NCBI GenBank assembly: GCA_003151955.1
Contig: PLZB01000029.1
Location: 62,001-126,000, forward strand
Source of the DNA: Acidimicrobiaceae bacterium
Lineage (GTDB): Bacteria > Actinomycetota > Acidimicrobiia > Acidimicrobiales > UBA8190
Length of the DNA: 64,000 bases
Direction of reading: 5' to 3'
Below, in pieces: positions 17,628-28,101 of this stretch. The translations under genes were made by a program, and so were the position numbers. A model generated the notes under the pieces. It was not told the origin of the DNA, did not search any database, and saw only the letters and a list, made by a program, of their open reading frames with translations. Within the stretch, counting starts at the first letter, position 1. Every line of letters starts with the position of its first letter.

Positions 17628-20306
17628 ATGCGATCGCTGATCCCCACCTTCCGTCGGCCGAGCCTTCCCGCCGCGTTGACGTTCCTGACGGTGGCGCTGG
17701 CCGTGGGATTCGTCTTCTGGGAGTTCAACCCGGCGCTGCTGTTCACCAACAGCACGACCACCGGAGGGGACACCGGGGCCCATGTGGCGACCGCCGCCTA
17801 CCTCAAGTCCAGTCTCCTGCCCCACCTCCACCTGACGGGCTGGGACCCCCAGTGGTACGACGGCTTTCCCCTCTACACCTTCTACTTCCCCCTTCCCGAC
17901 GCCCTCGCCGCCGTGGCCGGCTACGTCATCCCCTTCAACATCGCCTTCAAGCTGATGACGGCCCTGGGGTCGCTGTCGCTGCCCGTGGCGGCCTGGGCCT
18001 TCGGCCGGCTCTCCGGCCTGGAACGACCGGCGCCGGCCGTCCTCGCCGTCTCCACCCTGCCGTTCCTCTTCGACCAGTCCTTCACCATCTACGGGGGGAA
18101 CATCTACTCCACCATGGCGGGGGAGTACGCCTACTCCCTCGGCCTCTCGGTGGCCCTGCTCTTCCTGGGGGTGGTGGCCCGGGGACTGCGAACCGGTCGG
18201 CTCCGGGCCACCGGCGCCGTCCTTCTGGCGGCCTGCATGCTCTGCCACCTGGTGGCCGGGATGTTCGCCCTGGTCGGGGCCTTCGTCGTCTACCTGCTCG
18301 CCGATCCCCGCCGGGAGCGTGGCTCCGACGCCAGTACCGACCGGCAGCCCTCGGCCTGGATCCCGTCGCGCCGACAGCTGTGGTGGATGATCACCACGAT
18401 CGGGGTCGGACTCCTCCTCGTGTCCTGGTGGCTCGTCCCCTTCGGGCTCGAGGAGGCCTGGACCACCAACATGGGCTGGGTCAACGTCCGCTCCTTCAAG
18501 GCGTTGTTCATGCCGGGCGGGGCCCATCCGATCCTGGGCAGCCACCTGCTCGGGATCCTGATCGGCGGGGACCGATGGGTCCTGGTCCTGGCCGCCGGGG
18601 CCACCGTGATCGGCCTGGCGCTGCGCCGGCGCCCCCTGATCCTGCTGTCGACCCTCGCCGCCGTCGCCTACCTGGCCACGGTCTACGACCCCCAGGGGAA
18701 GCTCTACAACACCCGCTTCGTGCCCCTGTGGTGGTTGTGCGCCTACCTCCTGGCCGGCGCCTGCGTGAGCGAGGCCGGTGTCGGTGTGGCCCGCCTCTGG
18801 CGCCGGCTCCGGACCGCGCTGTGGTGGAACGCGGTCCTGGCCCCGACCAGTGCTCTCCCACCGGGCGCGTTCCCGGGCGGGGCCCTCCCAGTCGGGCCGG
18901 TGCTGGCCGGGGCCGCACCGGGCGTGACGGGCGGCCCGATGTCAGGCCTGGTCGGCTCGCCGGGGGTCCTGGCCGGTCCCCCGGGGGTCCTGGTCGTGCC
19001 CCCGGGGGTCCTGGTCGTGCCCCCGGGGGTCGTGGTCGTGCCCGTCGTTCCGTTGGCGGAGCCCATTTCCCGGGCCCCCCGACCCGACGACGTCCCGGGG
19101 GGGGACACGGGCACTCCCACCTCGCTCCGCCCGCCCGCCCCCTGGCTCTCTCGGCCACGGTTCGCACCCTGGAGTCCAGGCGCCGCCGCCATGCCCGTCG
19201 TCGGCCTGCTCCTGGCCCTGGCTGTCGTCATTCCCCCCCTCAACCCCCAGCTGGCCGAGCACCTCGGGATCTCGCAGAGCTCCGTCCCGTCCTGGGTGCA
19301 GTGGAACTACTCGGGGGCCGAGGCCAAGCCGGGGTGGCCGGAATTCCAGGCCGTCGTGGACCTGACCCGCCGGGGGGCGGCCGAGTACGGGTGCGGCCGG
19401 GCCTTCTGGGAGTACAGCAGCAACCTCGACCGGTTCGGGACACCGATGTCCCTGATGCTCCTCCCCTCCGAGACCAACGGGTGCGTCGACACCCAGGAGG
19501 GGCTCCTCTTCGAGTCGTCGACGTCCACCCCCTTCCATTTCCTGGACCAGTCCGAGCTCTCGGCCGGACCCTCCGACGCCATGGTGGCCTCGAAGGCCAC
19601 CGGACTCCCGAACGACTACTCGCCCACCCCCAACGTGATCCTCGGCGTCCAGCACCTGCAGCTCCTCGGGGTCAAGTTCCTCCTGGCCTCCTCACCCGAG
19701 GTGGAGGCGCAGGCCGACGTCGATCCCGACCTGACCCTGGTCGGGACCACCGGGCCCTGGAACACCCAGTACCAGGGCACGGTGACCACCACCTGGAAGC
19801 TGTACCACGTCCGGGACGCCCCTCTGGTGGCGCCGGTGGTGAACCAACCCGAGGTCCTCACCGGGGTGGGGCAGTCCCAGACGTCCTGGCTCCCGCCGGC
19901 GGTCAGTTGGTACATGAACCCCGCCGACTGGTCGACGGAGCTGGTCGAAGGTGGGCCCCCGCAGTGGGCCCGGACGGTGTCGAGTGTCACCGGGGTCCCG
20001 AGGCCGGAGGCCCCGGTGACGGTCAGCCGGATCCGGAGCGGCCCGGACCAGATCAGCTTCCACGTCGACCGCATCGGGGTCCCGGTGGTGGTCCGGGTCT
20101 CGTACTTCCCGGCCTGGCAGGCGACCGGGGCCCAGGGTCCCTGGCGGGCCGAGCCCAACCTGATGGTGGTGGTCCCCACCTCCCACGACGTGACGCTCCG
20201 CTACGGCACCACCGGGCCGGCCCGGGCCGGGGGGATCGTGACGCTGGTGGGTGCCGTCGGGCTCGTCGCCCTCTTCCGCCGCCGGATGCTCCTCACGATT
20301 CCCTAA
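17628..20306 (+). CDS. Large polytopic membrane protein, GT-C/YfhO-like
   Basis: An 892-residue protein. The first half has about ten hydrophobic helices and, in the first outside loop, a GGDTGAHVATAAYLK segment resembling the acidic loop motif of GT-C glycosyltransferases and related 6-pyruvoyl-tetrahydropterin-synthase-related membrane proteins. A Pro/Gly/Val-rich insert (about residues 415-510) holds four PPGVLVV-type repeats. The last 350 residues form an extracytoplasmic domain ending with one more helix. A polyprenyl-sugar-dependent transferase is plausible, but no catalytic residue can be proven. No ribosome site is evident before ATG 17628. Confidence 0.72.
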   Translation: MRSLIPTFRRPSLPAALTFLTVALAVGFVFWEFNPALLFTNSTTTGGDTGAHVATAAYLKSSLLPHLHLTGWDPQWYDGFPLYTFYFPLPDALAAVAGYVIPFNIAFKLMTALGSLSLPVAAWAFGRLSGLERPAPAVLAVSTLPFLFDQSFTIYGGNIYSTMAGEYAYSLGLSVALLFLGVVARGLRTGRLRATGAVLLAACMLCHLVAGMFALVGAFVVYLLADPRRERGSDASTDRQPSAWIPSRRQLWWMITTIGVGLLLVSWWLVPFGLEEAWTTNMGWVNVRSFKALFMPGGAHPILGSHLLGILIGGDRWVLVLAAGATVIGLALRRRPLILLSTLAAVAYLATVYDPQGKLYNTRFVPLWWLCAYLLAGACVSEAGVGVARLWRRLRTALWWNAVLAPTSALPPGAFPGGALPVGPVLAGAAPGVTGGPMSGLVGSPGVLAGPPGVLVVPPGVLVVPPGVVVVPVVPLAEPISRAPRPDDVPGGDTGTPTSLRPPAPWLSRPRFAPWSPGAAAMPVVGLLLALAVVIPPLNPQLAEHLGISQSSVPSWVQWNYSGAEAKPGWPEFQAVVDLTRRGAAEYGCGRAFWEYSSNLDRFGTPMSLMLLPSETNGCVDTQEGLLFESSTSTPFHFLDQSELSAGPSDAMVASKATGLPNDYSPTPNVILGVQHLQLLGVKFLLASSPEVEAQADVDPDLTLVGTTGPWNTQYQGTVTTTWKLYHVRDAPLVAPVVNQPEVLTGVGQSQTSWLPPAVSWYMNPADWSTELVEGGPPQWARTVSSVTGVPRPEAPVTVSRIRSGPDQISFHVDRIGVPVVVRVSYFPAWQATGAQGPWRAEPNLMVVVPTSHDVTLRYGTTGPARAGGIVTLVGAVGLVALFRRRMLLTIP
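18960..19043 (+). repeat. Four tandem 21-bp repeats coding PPGVLVV
   Basis: Units at 18960-18980, 18981-19001, 19002-19022 and 19023-19043. Units 2 and 3 are identical; units 1 and 4 differ from them by a few bases. Each adds seven residues in frame inside the loop of the GT-C-like protein, so copy-number change would not break the gene. Confidence 0.9.
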
Positions 20307-20310
20307 CATC
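20305..20310 (+). promoter_or_regulatory. Possible -10 element of the lipoprotein gene
   Basis: TAACAT overlaps the stop codon of the preceding gene and would give a leader of about 85 nt with a Shine-Dalgarno before ATG 20401. No clear -35 box is seen. Confidence 0.35.
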
Positions 20311-20400
20311 GGGCTCATCAGACCCACACCCGGGGCGTCGACCATCATGGTGAGCCGGGACGTGAGACCCGTTGTCGAGGACGAGGAGCGAGGGGGGAAC

Positions 20401-20742
20401 ATGAGGCGAACGGTACCCAGACTGGTGTTGGGGTTCGTCGGTGGGGGACTGGCCCTGGCGGCCTGCGGCGGGGGCAGCGGGTCCCACGTGGTCCAGGGCA
20501 CCACCGTCACCACGGCGGCGTCGCCGGTGAGCACGTCCGTGTCCACCGTCCCGACCACCTTGCCGACCACGCCCACCACGGCCGGGTCGGCCTCGACCGT
20601 CCCCGCCGGTCCCTCCGCCACGACCACGGCCCCGGCCCTCAACACCCAGACGCTGGACCAGCTCAACTCCGAGCTCGGCGCCCTCGACAACAGCCTGAAC
20701 CAGGCCAACGGCGATCTGAACAACCCCCAGGGCGACTCCTGA
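20401..20742 (+). CDS. Small Thr/Ser-rich lipoprotein
   Basis: A 113-residue exported lipoprotein. A basic start (MRRTVPR), a hydrophobic core and the lipobox LAAC predict cleavage before Cys and lipid anchoring. A linker of about 55 residues, mostly Thr, Ser, Pro and Ala, is followed by a short helical C-terminus (QTLDQLNSELGALDNSL). GAGGGGGG precedes the ATG by 3-4 nt. The next gene begins 2 nt after its stop, so the two exported proteins probably work together at the cell surface. Function unknown. Confidence 0.82.
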   Translation: MRRTVPRLVLGFVGGGLALAACGGGSGSHVVQGTTVTTAASPVSTSVSTVPTTLPTTPTTAGSASTVPAGPSATTTAPALNTQTLDQLNSELGALDNSLNQANGDLNNPQGDS

Positions 20743-20744
20743 GC

Positions 20745-21531
20745 GTGTCCGGAGCCCCGGACCACCGTCGTGGCCGGCCCCGGCTCGGCCAGCTCCTGGG
20801 AGCATTGACAGTGGCCGGCTCGGTCACGGGGGCCGTCCTCGTCCCGGTGGCGGGTGCGGCCGCATCCCCGACGCCCACGACGGCTCCCGCCCCCACCGCC
20901 GCCGGCTGCCGGAGCGGCTTCGCCGCCGTACAGGTCCTGGTGGAGCAGCGGATCAGCGCCGTGGTCGGCCAGCTCGACGCCCGGGTGGCCGGCGTCGACG
21001 CGGCGGCGGACCTGACCCCAGCGGACCGGGCCGGGCTCCTCCAGCGGTTGGGCGTGGTCCAGGCCGCTGCGGCCGCCGACGGGACCAAGGTGTCGGCCGA
21101 CACCACCTTGCAGCGCCCTGCTCCTCGATGCGCGGGCGGCCCAGAGCCAGGGGCCCATGGTCCCCGTGGTCGAGGCCCAGTCCCTGCTCGTGACGGCGGC
21201 CGACACCGAGAGCGCGATCATCAGCCAGGTCCGGGGGCTCGAACCGGTGGCGTCAGCTGTCATCGCCGCGGCCGGCCAGGCCGGGATGGACGTCAGCTGG
21301 GCCAGGACCGCCCTCGCCGACCTGGAGAACCAGGTGGGGGCAGCCGACCTGGCCGTCTCGGGGGTGTCGGTCGGCGTCCTGGCCCAGAGCGCGGCCGGGT
21401 GGCCTGGCAACCGGGCCGTCTTCCTGGGGGCCCGGAACAGCCTGGTCACCGGCCAGGCCGATCTCCGCGCCGCCTACGCCGACGGACGGGCCATCGTGGG
21501 CGGGCTCGGATCCCGGTCCCCGGCCGGCTGA
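20745..21531 (+). pseudogene. Exported helical protein gene with a -1 nt frameshift
   Basis: Two overlapping frames together encode one alanine-rich exported protein. Frame A (from GTG 20745) gives a signal peptide and a helical domain to about KVSADTTL near 21110. The sequence then continues sensibly only in the +1 frame, from SALLLDARAAQ to the stop at 21529-21531, while frame A turns into Arg/Gly/Pro nonsense. The joined product (about 260 residues) resembles actinobacterial secreted proteins whose helical repeats read LTPADRAGLLQRL...ADTTL. Loss of one base near 21108-21113 explains the break. It could be a true mutation or a sequencing error. Confidence 0.7.
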
Positions 21532-21575
21532 TCCCTCCGGCCCCCGTCGGCCTCGGGCGCCTGCAGGCGACGGGA

Positions 21576-21581
21576 TAGGCT
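21576..21581 (+). promoter_or_regulatory. -10 element of manB (leaderless)
   Basis: TAGGCT ends 10 nt before ATG 21592. Confidence 0.5.
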
Positions 21582-21591
21582 CAGGCCCGCC

Positions 21592-22974
21592 ATGAGCTCC
21601 CTCGACGCCATCTTCAAGGCCTACGACATCCGCGGTCTCGCTCCCGGTCAGCTCGACGGCCGGCAGTGTCGGGCCATCGGTCGGGCCTTCGCCCAGTTCG
21701 CCGGGACCGACCGCATCATCGTCGCCCGGGATATGCGGGAGACGGGGGTCGAGCTGGCCGGCGAGTTCTCGGCCGGGGCCCGCACGGCGGGAGCCACCGT
21801 GGTCGACATCGGGCTGGCCTCGACGGACCTGCTCTACTTCGCCTCGGGGCGGCTCGACGCCCCCGGGGCGATGTTCACCGCCTCCCACAACCCTGCCGCC
21901 TACAACGGGATCAAGCTCTGCCTGTCCGGTGCCCGTCCGGTGGGCCAGGAGACGGGTCTGGCCGAGATCAAGGCTTCGGCCGAGAAGGTGCTGGCCGGCG
22001 ACGATGCCGCCGGGGTCGAGTCCGGGGGGACCGAGCAGCTCGACCTGCTCGCCGAGTACGCCCGCCATGTCCACTCGTTCGTCGACGTCGGCATCCTCCG
22101 ACCTCTGAAGGTGGTGGCCGACACCGCCAACGGGATGGGTGGCCTGGTGGCTCCGGCGGTCTTCGAGAGGCTTCCCTTCGAGGTCGAGATCCTCTTCCCC
22201 GAGCTCGACGGCAGCTTCCCCAACCACCCGGCCGACCCCATCCAACCGGAGAACCTGGCGGCGCTGAAGGCGGCCGTGCTGGCTCGGGGGGCCGACATCG
22301 GTCTGGCCTTCGACGGCGACGCCGACCGGGTCTTCCTCGTCGACGAGCGGGCCGAGCCGGTGTCGGGCTCGCTTACCACAGCCCTGGTGGCCAAGGCCCT
22401 GTTGGAGAAGTACCCGGGGGCGACGGTCCTCTACAACCTGATCTGCTCCAGGGTGGTCCCCGAGACGATCCTCGAGTGCGGGGGGAACCCCGTCCGCACC
22501 CGGGTGGGCCACTCCTACATCAAGCAGGTCATGGCCGAGACCGACGCCGTCTTCGGCGGCGAGCACTCGGGCCACTACTACTTCCGGGCCAACTACCGGG
22601 CCGATTCCGGGATCATCGCCGCCATGGTCGTCCTCGAGCTGCTGTCGAAGGCCACCGAGTCCCTGTCGACGTTGCTGGCCCCCTACCGTCGCTACGCCGA
22701 CTCGGGTGAGCTCAACACCGAGGTGGCCGACGCCGCCACCGCCGTGGAGGAGGTGGCCGAGCGCCTGGTGGCATCGGGGACGACCGTCGACCGGACCGAC
22801 GGTCTGACCGTCGACCGGGGGGACTGGTGGTTCAACCTCCGTCCCTCCAACACCGAGCCCCTGCTCCGCCTGAACGTCGAGGCCGCCAGCCCCGAGGCAT
22901 GCGAGCGGCACGTGCAGGAAGTGCTGGACCTGGTGGCGGCGGTGCCGGGCGGCACCCCACGCCAGGACCGCTGA
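21592..22974 (+). CDS. manB: Phosphomannomutase/phosphoglucomutase
   Basis: Interconverts hexose 6- and 1-phosphates (mannose and probably glucose), feeding GDP-mannose and other sugar nucleotides to the glycosyltransferases. The 460 residues show the four alpha-D-phosphohexomutase domains: phosphoserine loop TASHNP, metal loop DGDADR, sugar-binding loop GEHSGH and phosphate-binding RPSNTEP. The ATG lies 10 nt after TAGGCT. The next two genes (Trm112-like, then SIS isomerase) form the conserved actinobacterial manB neighbourhood and lie close downstream on the same strand. Confidence 0.95.
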   Translation: MSSLDAIFKAYDIRGLAPGQLDGRQCRAIGRAFAQFAGTDRIIVARDMRETGVELAGEFSAGARTAGATVVDIGLASTDLLYFASGRLDAPGAMFTASHNPAAYNGIKLCLSGARPVGQETGLAEIKASAEKVLAGDDAAGVESGGTEQLDLLAEYARHVHSFVDVGILRPLKVVADTANGMGGLVAPAVFERLPFEVEILFPELDGSFPNHPADPIQPENLAALKAAVLARGADIGLAFDGDADRVFLVDERAEPVSGSLTTALVAKALLEKYPGATVLYNLICSRVVPETILECGGNPVRTRVGHSYIKQVMAETDAVFGGEHSGHYYFRANYRADSGIIAAMVVLELLSKATESLSTLLAPYRRYADSGELNTEVADAATAVEEVAERLVASGTTVDRTDGLTVDRGDWWFNLRPSNTEPLLRLNVEAASPEACERHVQEVLDLVAAVPGGTPRQDR

Positions 22975-23009
22975 CCGAGAGAGCCCGCGAGGGAGAAAGG
23001 ACGGCCACG

Positions 23010-23261
23010 ATGGCCCTCGACCCCCTGCTGTTGGAGGTCCTGGCATGTCCCGAGGACAAGGGACCACTGCTGTACTTCGCCGACGAGGATCGCCTCTACA
23101 ACCCTCGGCTCCATCGGAGCTACGCGGTGCGGGAGGGGATCCCGGTGATGCTCATCGACGAGGCCGTCACCGTCGATGCCGCCGAGCACGAGCGCCTCAT
23201 GGCCAAGGCCGGGACCGAGTCCGTCGCCTCCACCCTGTCCCCGCCCCAGGGGACCCCGTGA
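23010..23261 (+). CDS. Trm112-like (UPF0434) small protein
   Basis: An 83-residue protein whose N-terminus LLEVLACPEDKGPL matches Trm112-type zinc-ribbon proteins, which often activate methyltransferases. Only one of the usual cysteines is present (CPED instead of CPxC), so zinc may not be bound, as in many bacterial members. GGGAGAAAGG precedes the ATG by 9 nt. Its stop overlaps the GTG of the SIS isomerase by 4 nt. In other actinobacteria the same small gene sits between manB and the isomerase, so a role in sugar metabolism is possible but unproven. Confidence 0.82.
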   Translation: MALDPLLLEVLACPEDKGPLLYFADEDRLYNPRLHRSYAVREGIPVMLIDEAVTVDAAEHERLMAKAGTESVASTLSPPQGTP

Positions 23262-24307
23262 GCGCCGGCCCGACCACCCCCGTCGTCGACTCCCTGGGCA
23301 TGTTCGAGGCCGCCGCCGGCCTCCCCGAGCAGGTGGCACTGGCCGTCGACGCCGCCGCGGACCTGGCCGGGCTCCCGGATCACGACTATGTGGAGAACGT
23401 CGTGGTCCTGGGGATGGGCGGCAGCGGGATCTCCGGTGACGTGATGGTGGCGGTGGCCGGACCCTTCCTGCCTGTTCCGGTGACAGTGGTCAAGGCCTAT
23501 GAGCTCCCCGACTTCGTGGGCCGGGGCTCACTCGTGTTCGCCATGTCCTTCTCCGGGGACACCGAGGAGACCGTCGAGGCCGCCGGGGAGGCGTTCGAGT
23601 CGGGTGCCCACCTGGTGGCCGTGACGTCGGGCGGACAGCTGGGCCAACTGGCCCGGGAATGGGGGGCGCCGACGGTGGCGGTCCCCGCCGACATCCCCCA
23701 GCCCAGGGCCGCCATCGGCGCCATGGCCATTCCGCCCCTCATCGTCCTGGAGCAGATCGGGCTCTTCCGGGGAGCGCGGGAATGGGTCCAGCTCGCGGTC
23801 GAACAGCTGAAGGTCCGTCGGGACCAGCTCGTGACGCCAGGGAACCTGGCCGAGGCGGTGGCGGCTCGGATCGGGCGGACCATGCCGCTCGTCCACGGGG
23901 CCGAGGCGCTGGGCGCCGCCGCCGTGACCAGGTGGAAGGCGCAGATCAACGAGAACGCCAAGTGCCCGGCCTTCGCCAACGTCTACCCCGAGCTCTGCCA
24001 CAACGAGATCGCCGGCTGGGGCCAGCACGGCGACGTGACCCGGCAGGTCTTCACGATGGTGAACCTCCGTCACGACGCTGAGCACCCGCAGATCGTCCGC
24101 CGATTCGACCTCGTCACCGAGCTGCTCCGGGAAGTGGTCTCCGACGTGGTCGAGGTCCGGGCCGAGGGAGAGGGCGATCTGGCCCAACTCCTCGACCTGG
24201 TGCTGATCGGCGACTTCGTCTCGCTGCATCTCGCCGCCGCCGAGGGCATCGACCCGGGCCCGATCCCGGTCCTGGGCGAGCTCAAGCGGCGCCTGCGCGA
24301 CGGCTGA
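23258..24307 (+). CDS. Bifunctional phosphoglucose/phosphomannose isomerase (SIS domain)
   Basis: Interconverts fructose 6-phosphate with glucose 6- and/or mannose 6-phosphate in the cytoplasm, the step before ManB. The 349 residues contain an N-terminal SIS domain (VVVLGMGGSGISGDV; SFSGDTEETV) and a C-terminal isomerase domain with KAQINENAK and ELCHNEIAGW, both conserved in the archaeal/actinobacterial bifunctional family. GTG 23258 overlaps the previous stop (GTGA). It converges on the DUF2510 gene with a 6-bp gap, and the two stop codons lie in the arms of one hairpin. Confidence 0.9.
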   Translation: MSAGPTTPVVDSLGMFEAAAGLPEQVALAVDAAADLAGLPDHDYVENVVVLGMGGSGISGDVMVAVAGPFLPVPVTVVKAYELPDFVGRGSLVFAMSFSGDTEETVEAAGEAFESGAHLVAVTSGGQLGQLAREWGAPTVAVPADIPQPRAAIGAMAIPPLIVLEQIGLFRGAREWVQLAVEQLKVRRDQLVTPGNLAEAVAARIGRTMPLVHGAEALGAAAVTRWKAQINENAKCPAFANVYPELCHNEIAGWGQHGDVTRQVFTMVNLRHDAEHPQIVRRFDLVTELLREVVSDVVEVRAEGEGDLAQLLDLVLIGDFVSLHLAAAEGIDPGPIPVLGELKRRLRDG

Positions 24308-24320
24308 CCCGGCTCAGCCG
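24301..24320. terminator. Inverted repeat containing both convergent stop codons
   Basis: CGGCTGA (24301-24307) and TCAGCCG (24314-24320) form a perfect 7-bp stem with a 6-nt loop. One arm ends in the isomerase TGA and the other begins with the complement of the DUF2510 stop. It is a likely minimal bidirectional terminator. Confidence 0.5.
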
Positions 24321-24889
24321 GTCACCCACGCCGAGCCGTCCCAGCGGGTCGTCCCGGTCCAGGCGGCCCCGTCCCAGTAGCGCCGGCGGGCCGGGTCGTC
24401 GTCGACCGGGTACCAACCCGGCTCGGTCTCGGTCGCGGTCTCGGTCGCGGTCGCGGTCGCGGTCAGCACCAGCGTGACGGAGCTGACGGTGCCCTCGGCG
24501 GCGGGGTCCGCCACCATCGGCAGGGGGGTCCCGGTGAAGGCGAGGCCCGCTTCCGCCGGGTTGGGGTCGCCGGCGAGGGCGCTGGCCAGGAGGTCGTCCA
24601 GGTCGTAGCCGGCCGGGCCCGGCGCCGGATCCGGGTCGAACCCGAACCTGGGGAGCCCGTCGGCTCCCTTCGGTGCGGACTCCTCGACGATGGCATCGGG
24701 CTCCTCTGCCGCCTCGGGCCGGGTGTAGACGCCGGCGGGCGGAGGAAGGGTCACGACCGCCTTCTCCTCCGTCTCAGGAGCATCCCGGACCAGCTCCCCG
24801 GCTCCACTGGACGCATAGCCCCCCTCGTCGAAGATGACGACGCCGCCTCGGTGCTTCGAGCTTCCGATCTCACGGTTCCATTGGACCAC
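24314..24889 (-). CDS. DUF2510-domain protein
   Basis: A 191-residue acidic protein. The last 37 residues are a DUF2510 module (PGWYPVDDDPARRRYWDG...W), usually found fused to membrane or signalling proteins in actinobacteria. The rest is low-complexity Pro/Ala/Glu-rich, including a Thr/Ala/Glu stretch coded by hexanucleotide repeats. No signal peptide or membrane helix is visible. GTG 24889 follows GGGAGG (24897-24902) by 7 nt. Function unknown; a protein-interaction adaptor is the most one can suggest. Confidence 0.8.
   Translation of the reverse strand: MVQWNREIGSSKHRGGVVIFDEGGYASSGAGELVRDAPETEEKAVVTLPPPAGVYTRPEAAEEPDAIVEESAPKGADGLPRFGFDPDPAPGPAGYDLDDLLASALAGDPNPAEAGLAFTGTPLPMVADPAAEGTVSSVTLVLTATATATETATETEPGWYPVDDDPARRRYWDGAAWTGTTRWDGSAWVTG
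24424..24465. repeat. Hexanucleotide repeat in the DUF2510 gene
   Basis: Seven tandem CGGTCT/CGGTCG/CGGTCA units code alternating Thr-Ala/Glu residues. Units in frame could vary in number without disrupting the protein. Confidence 0.8.
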
Positions 24890-24939
24890 GGGTCAACCTC
24901 CCGGGTCACCGGCCCCGAGCCAGGTGACCACAAGGGGAG

Positions 24940-24945
24940 AGGCTA
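24940..24945 (-). promoter_or_regulatory. -10 element of the DUF2510 gene
   Basis: TAGCCT on the minus strand lies about 50 nt before GTG 24889, leaving a leader that contains the GGGAGG ribosome site. No convincing -35 box is seen. Confidence 0.4.
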
Positions 24946-25000
24946 TCGCCACGACACGTGTTTTTCCATTGTTGGTCGAAGGGGGACCGAAACCAACGCC

Positions 25001-25006
25001 TACCAT
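25001..25006 (+). promoter_or_regulatory. -10 element of the structured RNA
   Basis: TACCAT ends 6 nt before 25013, exactly where the outermost helix of the predicted RNA begins. A transcription start at 25012-25013 is expected. No clear -35 box is present at 16-18 bp. Confidence 0.5.
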
Positions 25007-25012
25007 CTGCCC

Positions 25013-25286
25013 GTGGACCGTGTCCGGGTCTGTGGTTGAAAGTCGAAGCCAGTCGCAGGCGAAACGACCCACGTAAGGCAACTCGTGGTTGCTGAGCATG
25101 GTGCGGCTTAGAGGTAAGTCCTGCCCACCGCGGCACCGACAGTCGGTGCCCGGGGGAGAAGGAGGGAAGCAGGTCCGCCAGGTGCTGCCGGGTCGCCCGT
25201 CCATCGGGTGGCCGCCGGCGCCGGATCCCCAACTCCTCAGCAGGCGGGTGTGGGGCCAAAGACCAGGTCAGCCGGACACGGTTCAC
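25013..25286 (+). ncRNA. Structured non-coding RNA candidate upstream of secA
   Basis: The 467-bp gap between the DUF2510 gene and secA has no plausible ORF but strong RNA structure. The ends pair in a 15-bp helix (25013-25027 with 25272-25286, one G-U pair). Inside are hairpins 25042-25050/25058-25068, 25077-25082/25088-25093 (its loop can pair with 25070-25073 as a pseudoknot), 25094-25097/25106-25109, an 11-bp bulged stem 25128-25139/25143-25153 capped outside by 25120-25124/25169-25173, a three-part arm 25174-25177, 25187-25199 with 25205-25225, and 25227-25231/25251-25255. The unpaired patches are purine-rich. A -10 hexamer ends 6 nt before its first base. The 3' flank (25287-25341) holds only the secA promoter region. 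In other actinobacteria hpf/raiA usually sits before secA, so a raiA-motif RNA is one candidate; I cannot confirm the family. Confidence 0.6.
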
Positions 25287-25341
25287 CCTCACGCCGGTTG
25301 GGACAGGTGCCGCCGCCCCCAGGGCTCCTGTGGTGGGGCAG

Positions 25342-25347
25342 TAAGCT
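25342..25347 (+). promoter_or_regulatory. -10 element of secA (leaderless)
   Basis: TAAGCT ends 9 nt before ATG 25357, separating secA transcription from the upstream structured RNA. Confidence 0.5.
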
Positions 25348-25356
25348 CGTCTCCCC

Positions 25357-28087
<2,731 letters not shown>

Positions 28088-28101
<14 letters not shown>

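Noticed and set aside
21157-21531. The second half of the frameshifted gene as an independent gene
   Set aside because: Its sense continues upstream of ATG 21157 without a start, ribosome site or promoter, and it completes the helical protein begun in the other frame.
24424-24465. Short regular repeats taken as a CRISPR-like array
   Set aside because: They are contiguous 6-bp units inside a coding frame without spacers and no cas genes are near.
25013-25286. Assignment of the structured RNA to RNase P, tmRNA or SRP RNA
   Set aside because: GAGGTAAGTCC recalls the RNase P core, but it lies mid-molecule and the other conserved regions are absent. There is no tRNA-like end with a CCA-type acceptor or tag ORF (tmRNA) and no SRP GGAA tetraloop domain.
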